Below are positions 1 to 7,870 of a stretch of DNA of 24,022 nt, in pieces. Each line of letters starts with the position of its first letter. Position 1 is the stretch's first letter. This DNA comes from a virus. Both the position numbers and the translations under genes were made by a program. The notes under the pieces are model-generated. The model did no database searches, was not told the DNA's origin, and saw only the letters and a list, made by a program, of their open reading frames with translations. The DNA lies in the IMG/VR virus record IMGVR_UViG_3300044641_005790, positions 1-24,022 of that record. One strand, 5' to 3'.

Positions 1-2
1 CA

Positions 3-1169
3 GGTGTGTCTGATAAGGGTGTATATGCAGGTGAGTATGGCTGGAGTGCTGGCATTACTGCACCAGACAAAAATGCGCCATTGATGGTAATGGTTGCCAG
101 AGGCGGCGGCGGAGCACCGGCAGGTATGGGCTTTACCAGCGAAGAATATCTGGGCGGAACTAGCCCTGGCAATAATTCCTATCTACGAAAGATCACTTAT
201 CTTCAACCTGAACATCAGGCTAATATCATATATTCATCTTACGGATACCCGGGCGGAAGAGCCGGTAGTGGTTTATCTGCTGGTGGTGGTGGTGCCGGCG
301 GCCCGGGACTGGATGCTACTGTAGGAGATAGTTTTGGTGGCTTAGGTATTGAATGGCCTTACAACAGTAACAACTATTACGGTAACGGTGGCTCGGCCAG
401 GTCGGCTGCTGATATTTCTTTGTTGGTTCCTGGTACTGTGGGCAAAGGTGGCGGAGGTAATACTCCAACTGCTGGCAATGCTGGAACAGTTATTGTTCGA
501 TATGTAATACCGGGATCATATACACCACCTAGTACAGTGCCACTGAGAAATTTAATTGCACATGGCGGGTTGGTTACTTCGACCAGTACCTACATACAAC
601 ACGAGTTTGGTAGTTCTGGAATATTTTATATTATAAGACCGTCGAATATTCCTGATTTCTACATTGATGTAATCACTATTGGTGGTGGCGGTGGCGGCTC
701 TGGAAACAACCACTATGATAACAGTACCACCGGGAGACCCGGGGCAGTTATCTATACAAGAATACCGTTGACTGCAGATCAACAGATTGCGAACGGATTA
801 GGAGTAATCACCATTGGCGTAGGTGGGTCACCTGGAACTTATCATTATGGGGACGCTTATGGTAGCCCCGGAACTGCAACAACCTTTATCCTGGGTCCTA
901 ATAACCTAGGGGCCCCAGGTGGCGGTGGCGTAAGTTACGGCGGATGGCCAGGCCAGGAACCTTCGGTGTTGATAACCAATGGGTTATTCTCTGATAACAC
1001 TACATCGTATGGTGGCAGTGGCGGGAAATACGGTGGAACACAACCTGTGCCCGGATGGGGCAATTACGGCAGTGGCGGATACGGTGCTGTTCCGTATGGC
1101 TACCACGGTGCTGGCGGGGGCGGCTATGCCGGCGGTGTAATTATTCGTTATCCAATTCTACCGACTTGA
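3..1169 (+). CDS. Glycine-rich tail fibre / adhesin protein (5' end outside window)
   Basis: The reading frame is open to the left edge. A GTG at 6 could be a start, but it has no ribosome-binding site and GGT precedes it in frame, so I treat the gene as 5'-truncated. The protein is dominated by glycine clusters such as RGGGGAPAG, AGGGGAGGPG and IGGGGGGSG. It looks like two tandem copies of one glycine-rich domain: each starts with beta-type sequence and closes with a G-x-V-I-(V/I)-R-Y strand, near residues 160-167 (GTVIVRY) and at the C-terminus (GGVIIRYPI), counting from the GTG. Glycine-rich domains closing in a VIVRYPI-like strand are common in marine phage fibres, and glycine-rich loops form receptor-binding tips in T4-like phage adhesins. 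Role inferred: host recognition at the distal fibre. It precedes a promoter and the primase gene, so it probably ends its transcription unit. Confidence 0.7.
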   Translation, partial: GVSDKGVYAGEYGWSAGITAPDKNAPLMVMVARGGGGAPAGMGFTSEEYLGGTSPGNNSYLRKITYLQPEHQANIIYSSYGYPGGRAGSGLSAGGGGAGGPGLDATVGDSFGGLGIEWPYNSNNYYGNGGSARSAADISLLVPGTVGKGGGGNTPTAGNAGTVIVRYVIPGSYTPPSTVPLRNLIAHGGLVTSTSTYIQHEFGSSGIFYIIRPSNIPDFYIDVITIGGGGGGSGNNHYDNSTTGRPGAVIYTRIPLTADQQIANGLGVITIGVGGSPGTYHYGDAYGSPGTATTFILGPNNLGAPGGGGVSYGGWPGQEPSVLITNGLFSDNTTSYGGSGGKYGGTQPVPGWGNYGSGGYGAVPYGYHGAGGGGYAGGVIIRYPILPT

Positions 1170-1171
1170 GG

Positions 1172-1211
1172 TTGATTGTTACACTAAATTAATCTATAAT
1201 ACTAGTGTAAC
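1172..1211 (+). promoter_or_regulatory. Sigma70-like promoter inside a 9-bp inverted repeat
   Basis: TTGATT (1172-1177), a 17-bp spacer and TATAAT (1195-1200) form a good sigma70 promoter ahead of the primase-helicase pair. GTTACACTA (1178-1186) and TAGTGTAAC (1203-1211) are a perfect 9-bp inverted repeat with a 16-bp centre holding the -10 box. The left arm abuts the -35 box and the right arm covers the expected transcription start. This is the geometry of an operator, or of a 5' hairpin. No TAAATA box is present, which fits an early or middle unit. Confidence 0.7.
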
Positions 1212-1222
1212 TGAGACTAAAC

Positions 1223-2290
1223 TTGACCAATTCAGTAGTAGACCGAACCATTGACTTATGGAAAACTGGACGCCGTGTAAAAACGGCTGCGTCTGGTTGG
1301 CTCAGTGCAGATGCGCCCTGTTGCGTACACCATGGCGAGAATGCAGACACTAGAGGGCGTGGCGGCCTAATTCAAAATGGTGACAGCGTTAGTTATCATT
1401 GTTTTAACTGCGGGTTCAAAACCAGTTATGTGCCTGGCAGACCACTAAGCTATAAGTTTCGCAAACTACTAGGGTGGTTTGGCGCCGACGACAATCAAGT
1501 TCGTCAACTGGTAATTGAAGCTATTCGCATCAAAGAGCAGTTTGAAATACTACAACCTCAGGCCGTGCCCGATCCTGAGCCAGTGTCTTATAAGGTTAGG
1601 CCATTGCCCGAGGAGGCAACAACTTTCAGTGGCCTAGCTGAATTTTATAAACTAGCCAACAAGGATAATTATCCTACACAATTTATTGATGCAGTTCAGT
1701 ACATTGGCAATCGCGGCATTGACATGCAACGCTATGAATTTTACTGGACCCCACAGCTTGAACATAAATTAAATTACAGGGTAATTGTGCCTTTCCACTG
1801 GAAGGGTCAAATTGTAGGCTGGACTGCCCGCACATTGGTAGATGGAATCAAGCCCAAATACTACACAGACCACGAAGCAGACTTTGTGTTCAACATGGAC
1901 GAACAAAGACCTGACAGCAAGTTTGTGATTGTAGTCGAAGGCACATTTGACGCCATGAGCATTGACGGTGTTGCTATACTAGGCAACGAATGCAGTGAGC
2001 GGCAGGCAGACATCATTGACAGTTTAGGCAAGGAAGTTATTGTTGTTCCAGACTTTGACCAGCATGTTAACGCCAAGGGTCGCAGAGTCTGGCCCGGGTC
2101 TATGTTAATAGACCAAGCTATGGAATATGGTTGGTCTGTGGCATTTCCTGTATGGCGAGAAAACTGCAAAGATGTTAATGATGCTGTGGTAAAATATGGC
2201 CGACTGTTTGTGTTAAAAACTATACTGGACAGCGTAGAACATAGTAAACTTAAAATAGAAATCCTAAAACGAAAGATACAAAATGGTTAA
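1223..2290 (+). CDS. DNA primase, T4 gp61-like (zinc finger + Toprim)
   Basis: The protein has 355 residues, close to the T4 gp61 primase. Near residues 33-65 a CHC2-like zinc-binding region is visible (APCCVHHGE, then YHCFNCGFK). A Toprim-like core follows, with EGTFDAMS as the acidic motif, then ILGNE and VVPDFDQ as the second acidic motif. Primases of this class lay RNA primers on the lagging strand and work with a hexameric helicase; the next gene is that helicase, the 61-41 pairing known from T4. The start is uncertain: TTG at 1223 is the first usable codon after an in-frame TAA at 1208 and lacks a clear ribosome-binding site. The 3' end overlaps the helicase start by 8 bases, implying translational coupling. 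Transcription probably starts from the promoter at 1172-1200. Function confident, start less so. Confidence 0.87.
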   Translation: MTNSVVDRTIDLWKTGRRVKTAASGWLSADAPCCVHHGENADTRGRGGLIQNGDSVSYHCFNCGFKTSYVPGRPLSYKFRKLLGWFGADDNQVRQLVIEAIRIKEQFEILQPQAVPDPEPVSYKVRPLPEEATTFSGLAEFYKLANKDNYPTQFIDAVQYIGNRGIDMQRYEFYWTPQLEHKLNYRVIVPFHWKGQIVGWTARTLVDGIKPKYYTDHEADFVFNMDEQRPDSKFVIVVEGTFDAMSIDGVAILGNECSERQADIIDSLGKEVIVVPDFDQHVNAKGRRVWPGSMLIDQAMEYGWSVAFPVWRENCKDVNDAVVKYGRLFVLKTILDSVEHSKLKIEILKRKIQNG

Positions 2291-3722
2291 AGAGTACAGC
2301 GCAGACTTACAAAAACTTTTTCTTGAAATGATGTTGCAGGACGCACAAAACTATGTGCGAGTGCAGAATATCTACAATGCAGAAAACTTTGATCGCAGTC
2401 TGCGTTCTGCGGCACAGTTCATCAAAGAGCATGGCGATCAATATAAAACATTGCCTACACTGGATCAAATTCGTGCCACCGCAGGAGTAGAGCTCAAAGC
2501 CGTGCCCGACATGAATGAAGGGCATTACAATTGGTTCTTTGAAGAATTTGAAAGTTTTACTAAAAAGCGTGAGCTGGAACGAGCTATTCTTAAAGCCGCC
2601 GATCTATTAGAAAAGGGCGAATTTGATCCAGTGGAAAAACTTATCAAAGATGCAGTACAGATTAGTTTAACCAAGGATTTAGGCACTAACTTTTGGGCAG
2701 ACCCTGAGGGTATGTTGGCCCGATACTTTGACAACGGCGGGCAAGTCAGCACTGGCTGGCCGCAGATGGATAAACTGCTATACGGCGGATTCAGTAGAGG
2801 CGAGCTCAATATCTTTGCCGGTGGGTCTGGATCAGGTAAAAGTTTGGTAATGATGAACATTGCGCTGAATTGGGTACAGGCAGGATTAAACGGCGTATAT
2901 ATTACACTAGAACTTTCGGAAGAGCTAACTGGTCTGCGTACAGCGGCCATGCTTACTAACATGAGCACCAAGGACATACGCCGAGACAAAGAAACCACTG
3001 CTCTTAAGATCAAAATGGTGGGTAAAAAATCTGGCACTTATCAAGTAAAAGCACTGCCGGCACAGAGCAATATCAATGATATTCGTTCATTCTTAAAAGA
3101 ATATCAAATACAAAACAATGCTCGTGTTGACTTTATGATGATCGACTACTTGGATTTGCTGATGCCCGTTAGCGCCAAAGTTAGCCCCAATGACTTGTTT
3201 GTCAAGGACAAATATGTGTCGGAAGAATTGCGTAACTTAGCCAAAGAACTGGGCATACTAATGGTTACTGCAAGTCAGTTGAACCGTAGTGCTGTTGAGG
3301 AAGTAGAGTTTGATCACAGTCATATTTCGGGTGGTATTAGTAAGATCAACACAGCAGACAATGTATTTGGTATTTTTACAAGCCGTGCTATGCGTGAGCG
3401 TGGGCGTTATCAAATTCAGTGTATGAAATCGCGTAGCAGTACCGGTGTTGGGCAAAAAATTGACTTAGAATATAACATTGAAACTATGCGTATCACAGAC
3501 TCTGGCGGTGAAGATTCTGGCGAATTTAAGAGCCCGGCCAGTAATATTATGCAGAGCATCAAGGCAAAAAGCACAATGTCTGACAGTACTGCAACGCAAA
3601 AACAAGAAAGACCCACTGGCACACATGCTTGGGATAAGCCCGTGGTAAAAGCCGATGTCACTGGCGGTAGCAAAGTAAAAGCAATGTTGGCTAATCTTAA
3701 AAAATCATCGTCTGAGCTGTAG
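2283..3722 (+). CDS. Replicative DNA helicase, T4 gp41 / DnaB family
   Basis: The protein has 479 residues, typical of gp41/DnaB helicases. The N-terminal ~130 residues are helical. The RecA-like ATPase core has a Walker A motif, GGSGSGKS (about 180-187), a catalytic acidic stretch near YITLELSEE, and a Walker B in VDFMMIDYLDLL (about 282-293). VTASQLNR (about 327-334) matches the DnaB H3 region with its sensor Gln. The C-terminal ~60 residues are Ser/Thr/Lys-rich and probably disordered. The enzyme should unwind the fork 5'-3' as a hexamer and recruit the primase encoded just upstream, whose gene overlaps this one. ATG at 2283 is the only sensible start. Family assignment secure. Confidence 0.93.
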   Translation: MVKEYSADLQKLFLEMMLQDAQNYVRVQNIYNAENFDRSLRSAAQFIKEHGDQYKTLPTLDQIRATAGVELKAVPDMNEGHYNWFFEEFESFTKKRELERAILKAADLLEKGEFDPVEKLIKDAVQISLTKDLGTNFWADPEGMLARYFDNGGQVSTGWPQMDKLLYGGFSRGELNIFAGGSGSGKSLVMMNIALNWVQAGLNGVYITLELSEELTGLRTAAMLTNMSTKDIRRDKETTALKIKMVGKKSGTYQVKALPAQSNINDIRSFLKEYQIQNNARVDFMMIDYLDLLMPVSAKVSPNDLFVKDKYVSEELRNLAKELGILMVTASQLNRSAVEEVEFDHSHISGGISKINTADNVFGIFTSRAMRERGRYQIQCMKSRSSTGVGQKIDLEYNIETMRITDSGGEDSGEFKSPASNIMQSIKAKSTMSDSTATQKQERPTGTHAWDKPVVKADVTGGSKVKAMLANLKKSSSEL

Positions 3723-3726
3723 AATA

Positions 3727-3771
3727 ACTCCAATCGTTTTATTTTATCTCAATAAATACTACAATTGGAGT
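3727..3771 (+). promoter_or_regulatory. Late-type promoter TAAATA bracketed by an 8-bp inverted repeat
   Basis: TAAATA at 3753-3758 (context CAATAAATACT) resembles the T4 late box TATAAATA. ACTCCAAT (3727-3734) and ATTGGAGT (3764-3771) are perfect inverted copies, 29 bp apart, enclosing the box. The right arm includes GGAG (3767-3770), the likely ribosome-binding site for a TTG at 3777, so folding of the dyad could also mask translation. Confidence 0.6.
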
Positions 3772-3776
3772 CTATC

Positions 3777-4016
3777 TTGCAAAAACGCACCCGTAGTATT
3801 CTTGACGAATTAGATAATATGTTAGCACACCGCGACAAGGACAACCTTGTTGAAAGTCGTGCTAGCCATGTAATTCAAGGTGCTATTAATCTAGTAAACT
3901 ACATCAAAGAAAACTATGATGCAGAAACTGCGCTGGAATTAGAGCGCCGTTTGCTGAACAGCATTCGTACGCAAGATGTCTCAAAATTCACAAGAGGCAT
4001 TAGGAAAATAAAATGA
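3777..4016 (+). CDS. Small conserved phage protein, function unknown
   Basis: About 79 residues from TTG 3777, chosen because GGAG at 3767-3770 sits 6 bases upstream. The frame also opens at TTG 3765 (four more residues), but that codon lies in the ribosome-binding site. The sequence is charged and helical: KRTRSILDELDNML, then VESRASHVIQGAINLVNYI, then LERRLLNSIRTQD and a basic tail. I recognise the style from T4-like marine phages but know no function. The stop overlaps the start of the next gene (ATGA at 4013), so it is co-translated with the large mosaic protein. Placement behind a late promoter suggests a virion or assembly role; this is inference only. Confidence 0.75.
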   Translation: MQKRTRSILDELDNMLAHRDKDNLVESRASHVIQGAINLVNYIKENYDAETALELERRLLNSIRTQDVSKFTRGIRKIK

Positions 4017-7000
4017 AATCAAACGAAATCGTACAAGAAGGCCCGATCGACTGGATGAAGCGTGTTGGTGCTGGTGTTGGCGGAGCAATGACTCCAGGCA
4101 ATGATTATGATACTGCATACCAACAAAAAGCTCAAGAGCAACAGCTGGCACAGTATGTTAAGCAATACTACCCAAATCTCAATGCCACTATTGTTAATTT
4201 AAAAGCTCAAGGGGTACAGCCCGCAGACATGGGCAAAAGAATACAAGCATGGGCTACAAAATATTTTGGAATACAAGCGCCGCCTCCGCCACCTGGTCTA
4301 AATGCACAACAAGCACAGGAATGGTTAAAGAAGGTTATTGCCATGTGGTTGACCAGAGATGCCGAAGGTCCAGAAGGTGCACCTGCGCCTAAGCCCGGGC
4401 CCGAAGATAAAGATAAAGACGGCAAACCTGATACAACACCTGGGCCTGCGCCTAAGCCTGGGCCCGAAGATAAAGATAAAGACGGCAAACCTGATACAAC
4501 ACCTGCGCCAGCACCAGCACCTGCGCCAGCACCAGCAGTTGATCCGGGTGCGGCAATGTTTACAGACCCTGCAAAGTTTAAAGCAGAGTGGGACAAGTAT
4601 GTTGCAGCCAAGTCTGCAGGTGGTGTTCCGTATCGTTTAATTTCTGATCCAGAGACTCTGGCGGTGTTCAAGTCTGTGTGGAAGTACGGCGGCGGTGTTC
4701 GTGCAGAATCTAAATTAGTTAAAAGAACAGCACTAACTGAAGCCATGTTAATGGAAGATCCAATCTACAGATCGTTTAAGTCTGTGGGCCGTATGATCGT
4801 AGAAAAGAAAATGACTGAAAAAGAGATCCTAGATCTCTTTGGTCGTGTTGAGCAAGGTGTAACAGCCGGCGGTTCTAATAGAACACTAATCGGTAAAGGC
4901 AAGGATGCTGTAACAGACATTGCCAGTGCTATCAATAAGGCATATCAAGGTGTAGCAGACAAGATTTCTAAATCCGGCCCTGTTTCTGGTGCAGATCAAA
5001 TATATGATAAGCTCACAGACAAATTGGCAGATGCTGCCGGCGGCCAAAGTGGTGCGGTAATGTCTGCGATCAAAAAATATAGAGAGTTTGCACAAAAGCA
5101 TCCTATTATGCAGGGTGCTATCTATGCTATTCTGATCGCATTAACTGGTATCAGTGGTGCCGGTCTTGGTGGTGCTGCCATATTAGGCGGCATTAAAATG
5201 GCTGACAAGTTATTACTGGGCAACAAACTTAGTTCGTCGCTATGGTCTGGATTTGTAACTGGCGCTACTGCCTATGGTGTAGGACAAGCCAAGGATGCAT
5301 TCTTTGGTGGCGACCCAGGTGGCGCACCTGACGCAGGTCCAGCGGCACCTAACTTAGATGCAGAAACTGCCGCTAAAAATGCAGCTTTAGGTAAAGCCTA
5401 TGGAATTGATGGTGCAGACACATTAGATCAAATGAATGCAGCTATCATGCAGACTGCGGAACCCGGAACTATTCCTGCTGACTACAGTCAGCTTGGTGCT
5501 GGTGCTGGTAATGCCGCCACAGAATACACAGTACAAAGTGGTGACACACTAAGTCAAATCGCACAGACAAATAATGTTAGTGTACAAGATTTAATGCAGG
5601 TCAACCCTGAAATCACTAATCCTGATGTACTCAATGCAGGTCAGTCTATTACTATTCCTGATGCCACCGGTGATGCAGTTTATCAAGGTGGTGTTGGCAC
5701 AAATGCTGATACCATGGCTAAGATTGCCTCGGGCGAATACACAGACAGCGAAATCAGTCAGAATCTTGCCAAAGGCGCCGCACAAGGAACAGCCGATGCA
5801 GGTGGTGCCGCTGCCGATGCAGGTGGTGCCGCTGCCGATGCAGGTGGTCAAACTTCCTTTACAAATCATCCTGGCACACCAGAGGATTGGGCACAGGGAA
5901 AAAATCCTCCACCGGACTGGGTCAAAGACAGTGCAACCGGAAAATATTCTCCACCATCTGACACCGGAGCAGGCGCTACAACACCAGGTGCAGGTGCTCA
6001 AACTTCCTTTACAAACCATCCTGGCACACCAGAGGATTGGGCACAAGGAAAAAATCCTCCACCAGACTGGGTCAAAGACAGTGCAACTGGAAAATACTCT
6101 CCACCAACTGATGCTGGAACCGGTACTACAACACCGGGTGCAGGTTCTCAAACTTCTTTTACAAATCATCCAGGTACACCAGAGGATTGGGCACAAGGAA
6201 AAAATCCCCCACCTGATTGGGTCAAAGACAGTGCCACTGGAAAATATTCTCCGCCAACGGACTCTGGAGCAGCAGGTGCGGCTCAAACTTCCTTTACAAA
6301 TCATCCAGGTACACCAGAGGAATGGGCGCAGGGGAAAAATCCCCCACCGGACTGGGTCAAAGACAGTGCCACTGGAAAATATTCTCCGCCAACTGACGCC
6401 GGCCCTGCGACAGCATCTTCGCCAGAAGTTGCATCGGACGGCAAACCATACCCCGAAGGTCTAAGTGCAGAACAGAAACTAATTTACGATAACCCTATTA
6501 CAGTTAATCCCGATGGCATGAGTGGTACTGTTAAATTTACCGACGGTACAGAAATGCAGGCAGTGTTTAATCCACCAACAGGGCCACAACCTCGCTTACC
6601 ACCCGGCTCTCAGAGAATGGAATTCCCATTCAATGGTAAAATGGTCACTGGTCGTATTGTGGGCAATAAAGTATGGTTTACAAACTGGACCAATGAGTCA
6701 AAGTTTAATAGAAGGCCAGCTATAACAGAAATGGCCAATACTGTTAAATTGTACAAAAACAATGATGGTATGTTATCAATGTCCACTGGTCATCGTATTC
6801 CTGTACGAGTTATTCCAGAGGGTATGAGACAACCTAAACTACCAGCTAGACTGCCTAAAGTATCATCTAACATTAATGGTCATCGAGTAACGGTTCATGT
6901 CTGGGGTAACCAAGGCTATGTGCCTAACTTTAAAATGGAGTCTGTGGTATTTAAGAAGCGTCCTATCCGTGAGATGATAGATAAAAAAGCCACAGTTTAC

Positions 7001-7870
7001 AAGTGGGCCCTTAATGAATCTTTAGGACGCAAGGATCACAAACCAATCTTTTTGACTACCAGTGCAGTTGGTTTAGTATTTGAAAATATCATTCGTTACC
7101 AGAATGTAGCCAAGTACTTGATTAAAGAAGCACCCGGGGACACGGGTCCTGGGCCAGATCGTCCGGCCCTTCCAGATGAAATGCGTCCCGACATGCCAGA
7201 TTCAAAGCAAGCACAAGGCTTCTTTGGTAAGGCTATGTCTGGATTAAGAAACTTCGGAAAACAATTCACTACCAAAGTTACAGCCGAGAAGCTAAAGATG
7301 AATTGGCATGTTAAAGGCAAGCCAACAGAATCAGACGAGCTATGGCAATTCCTATTAGGTGAAGGTGTGCCCCAAGAAGTTTTAGCCGATGTATGGAAGC
7401 AATTGGAAATACCGGTGCCAGCGGGTGGCGAAACACCTGCACCAACACCGGAACCAGGTCCTGGACCAACTCCAACACCAACACCGGAACCAGGTCCTGG
7501 ACCAACTCCAACTCCAACACCAACACCGGAACCAGGTCCTGGGCCAACTCCAACGCCGACTGCCACCGGAACTATCTTTGATGATCCGAGAAAGTTTAGA
7601 GCTTCCTTTGAGGCATTTGCCGATTCTGGTAAGAATTTGCCAATTCAAGTTAAAGCAGTAATCGGTGACATTCTCAAGACTGCGCTAAGGACTGTGGAGA
7701 GTTTACAGAAAAAAGTAAAGATGGCCAGGATGCTCGGCGAAGCTAAAGAACTCAAGAAGAAAATACAACTAGTCAAAGAGACAAAGAAGCTTCAAAGACA
7801 AATAGCTATTTTAAAAGAGTCGAAGAAAATTCAAAAGAAAATAGTAAAACTTAAAAAAGCTCGCACATGA
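4013..7870 (+). CDS. 1285-residue mosaic virion protein: LysM, Pro-rich linkers, repeats, basic tail; possible polyprotein
   Basis: Visible parts in order: a start peptide MKSNEIVQEG resembling a T4 capsid-targeting sequence; a helical region to about 110; two 21-residue PKPGPEDKDKDGKPD-type repeats and a Pro-Ala linker (124-180); a block starting FTDPAKF (183); a hydrophobic Gly/Ala/Ile segment (363-405) that could span or perturb a membrane; a LysM peptidoglycan-binding domain (504-550; YTVQSGDTLSQIA, then VNAGQ-like and ITIPD); four 36-residue W/P-rich repeats (613-793); a duplicated ~35-residue domain (873-907, 954-988); a second Pro/Thr/Glu linker; a second block starting FDDPRKF (1189); and three 13-residue Lys-rich repeats (1243-1281). 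Segments matching the T4 prohead protease site (I/L)-x-E occur after E243, E248, E906, E987, E1002, E1039 and E1243. It overlaps both neighbours by ATGA. Likely an internal head or delivered protein, possibly processed. The overall protein is unknown to me; LysM is firm. Confidence 0.8.
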   Translation: MKSNEIVQEGPIDWMKRVGAGVGGAMTPGNDYDTAYQQKAQEQQLAQYVKQYYPNLNATIVNLKAQGVQPADMGKRIQAWATKYFGIQAPPPPPGLNAQQAQEWLKKVIAMWLTRDAEGPEGAPAPKPGPEDKDKDGKPDTTPGPAPKPGPEDKDKDGKPDTTPAPAPAPAPAPAVDPGAAMFTDPAKFKAEWDKYVAAKSAGGVPYRLISDPETLAVFKSVWKYGGGVRAESKLVKRTALTEAMLMEDPIYRSFKSVGRMIVEKKMTEKEILDLFGRVEQGVTAGGSNRTLIGKGKDAVTDIASAINKAYQGVADKISKSGPVSGADQIYDKLTDKLADAAGGQSGAVMSAIKKYREFAQKHPIMQGAIYAILIALTGISGAGLGGAAILGGIKMADKLLLGNKLSSSLWSGFVTGATAYGVGQAKDAFFGGDPGGAPDAGPAAPNLDAETAAKNAALGKAYGIDGADTLDQMNAAIMQTAEPGTIPADYSQLGAGAGNAATEYTVQSGDTLSQIAQTNNVSVQDLMQVNPEITNPDVLNAGQSITIPDATGDAVYQGGVGTNADTMAKIASGEYTDSEISQNLAKGAAQGTADAGGAAADAGGAAADAGGQTSFTNHPGTPEDWAQGKNPPPDWVKDSATGKYSPPSDTGAGATTPGAGAQTSFTNHPGTPEDWAQGKNPPPDWVKDSATGKYSPPTDAGTGTTTPGAGSQTSFTNHPGTPEDWAQGKNPPPDWVKDSATGKYSPPTDSGAAGAAQTSFTNHPGTPEEWAQGKNPPPDWVKDSATGKYSPPTDAGPATASSPEVASDGKPYPEGLSAEQKLIYDNPITVNPDGMSGTVKFTDGTEMQAVFNPPTGPQPRLPPGSQRMEFPFNGKMVTGRIVGNKVWFTNWTNESKFNRRPAITEMANTVKLYKNNDGMLSMSTGHRIPVRVIPEGMRQPKLPARLPKVSSNINGHRVTVHVWGNQGYVPNFKMESVVFKKRPIREMIDKKATVYKWALNESLGRKDHKPIFLTTSAVGLVFENIIRYQNVAKYLIKEAPGDTGPGPDRPALPDEMRPDMPDSKQAQGFFGKAMSGLRNFGKQFTTKVTAEKLKMNWHVKGKPTESDELWQFLLGEGVPQEVLADVWKQLEIPVPAGGETPAPTPEPGPGPTPTPTPEPGPGPTPTPTPTPEPGPGPTPTPTATGTIFDDPRKFRASFEAFADSGKNLPIQVKAVIGDILKTALRTVESLQKKVKMARMLGEAKELKKKIQLVKETKKLQRQIAILKESKKIQKKIVKLKKART
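4382..4507 (+). repeat. Two tandem 63-bp units encoding a charged Pro-rich linker
   Basis: Units at 4382-4444 and 4445-4507 are nearly identical. Each encodes 21 residues of the form PAPKPGPEDKDKDGKPDTTP, with a few synonymous changes, and a short Pro-Ala run follows. They form a flexible linker after the N-terminal domain of the 1285-residue protein. Confidence 0.9.
5792..5848 (+). repeat. Short 21-bp tandem repeat (about 2.7 copies)
   Basis: Copies of gccgatgcaggtggtgccgct start at 5792, 5813 and 5834 and encode ADAGGAA units. This small-residue linker joins the LysM region to the 36-residue repeats. Confidence 0.85.
5849..6391 (+). repeat. Four copies of a 108-bp coding repeat (36 residues)
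   Basis: Copies start at 5849, 5999, 6149 and 6284 (periods 150, 150 and 135). Each encodes QTSFTNHPGTPE-(D/E)-W, then AQGKNPPPDWVKDSATGKYS and PP. Protein identity is almost complete. DNA differs mainly at third positions, so the protein sequence is under selection. The spacers are Gly/Ala/Thr-rich and vary in length. Confidence 0.95.
7427..7560 (+). repeat. Low-complexity Pro/Thr/Glu linker repeats
   Basis: Three units containing acaccggaaccaggtcctgg begin near 7445, 7481 and 7523 and encode TPEPGPGPTPTPT-type sequence. They mirror the Pro-rich linker at 4382-4550 and likewise precede an F-(T/D)-D-P-x-K-F block. Confidence 0.9.

Noticed and set aside
4207-4746. Minus-strand frame of 179 codons
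   Set aside because: It is a mirror of the Pro/Ala/Gly linkers on the + strand, with no start signals.
5849-6391. Regularly spaced repeats suggesting a CRISPR array
   Set aside because: Units are 108 bp and in frame, the spacers are similar Gly/Ala linkers, and the changes are mostly synonymous. This is a protein repeat.
5591-6464. Long open frames on both strands across the repeat region
   Set aside because: They arise from the 108-bp repeats read in other frames. Their translations are low-complexity and lack ribosome-binding sites; the + strand LysM frame explains the DNA.
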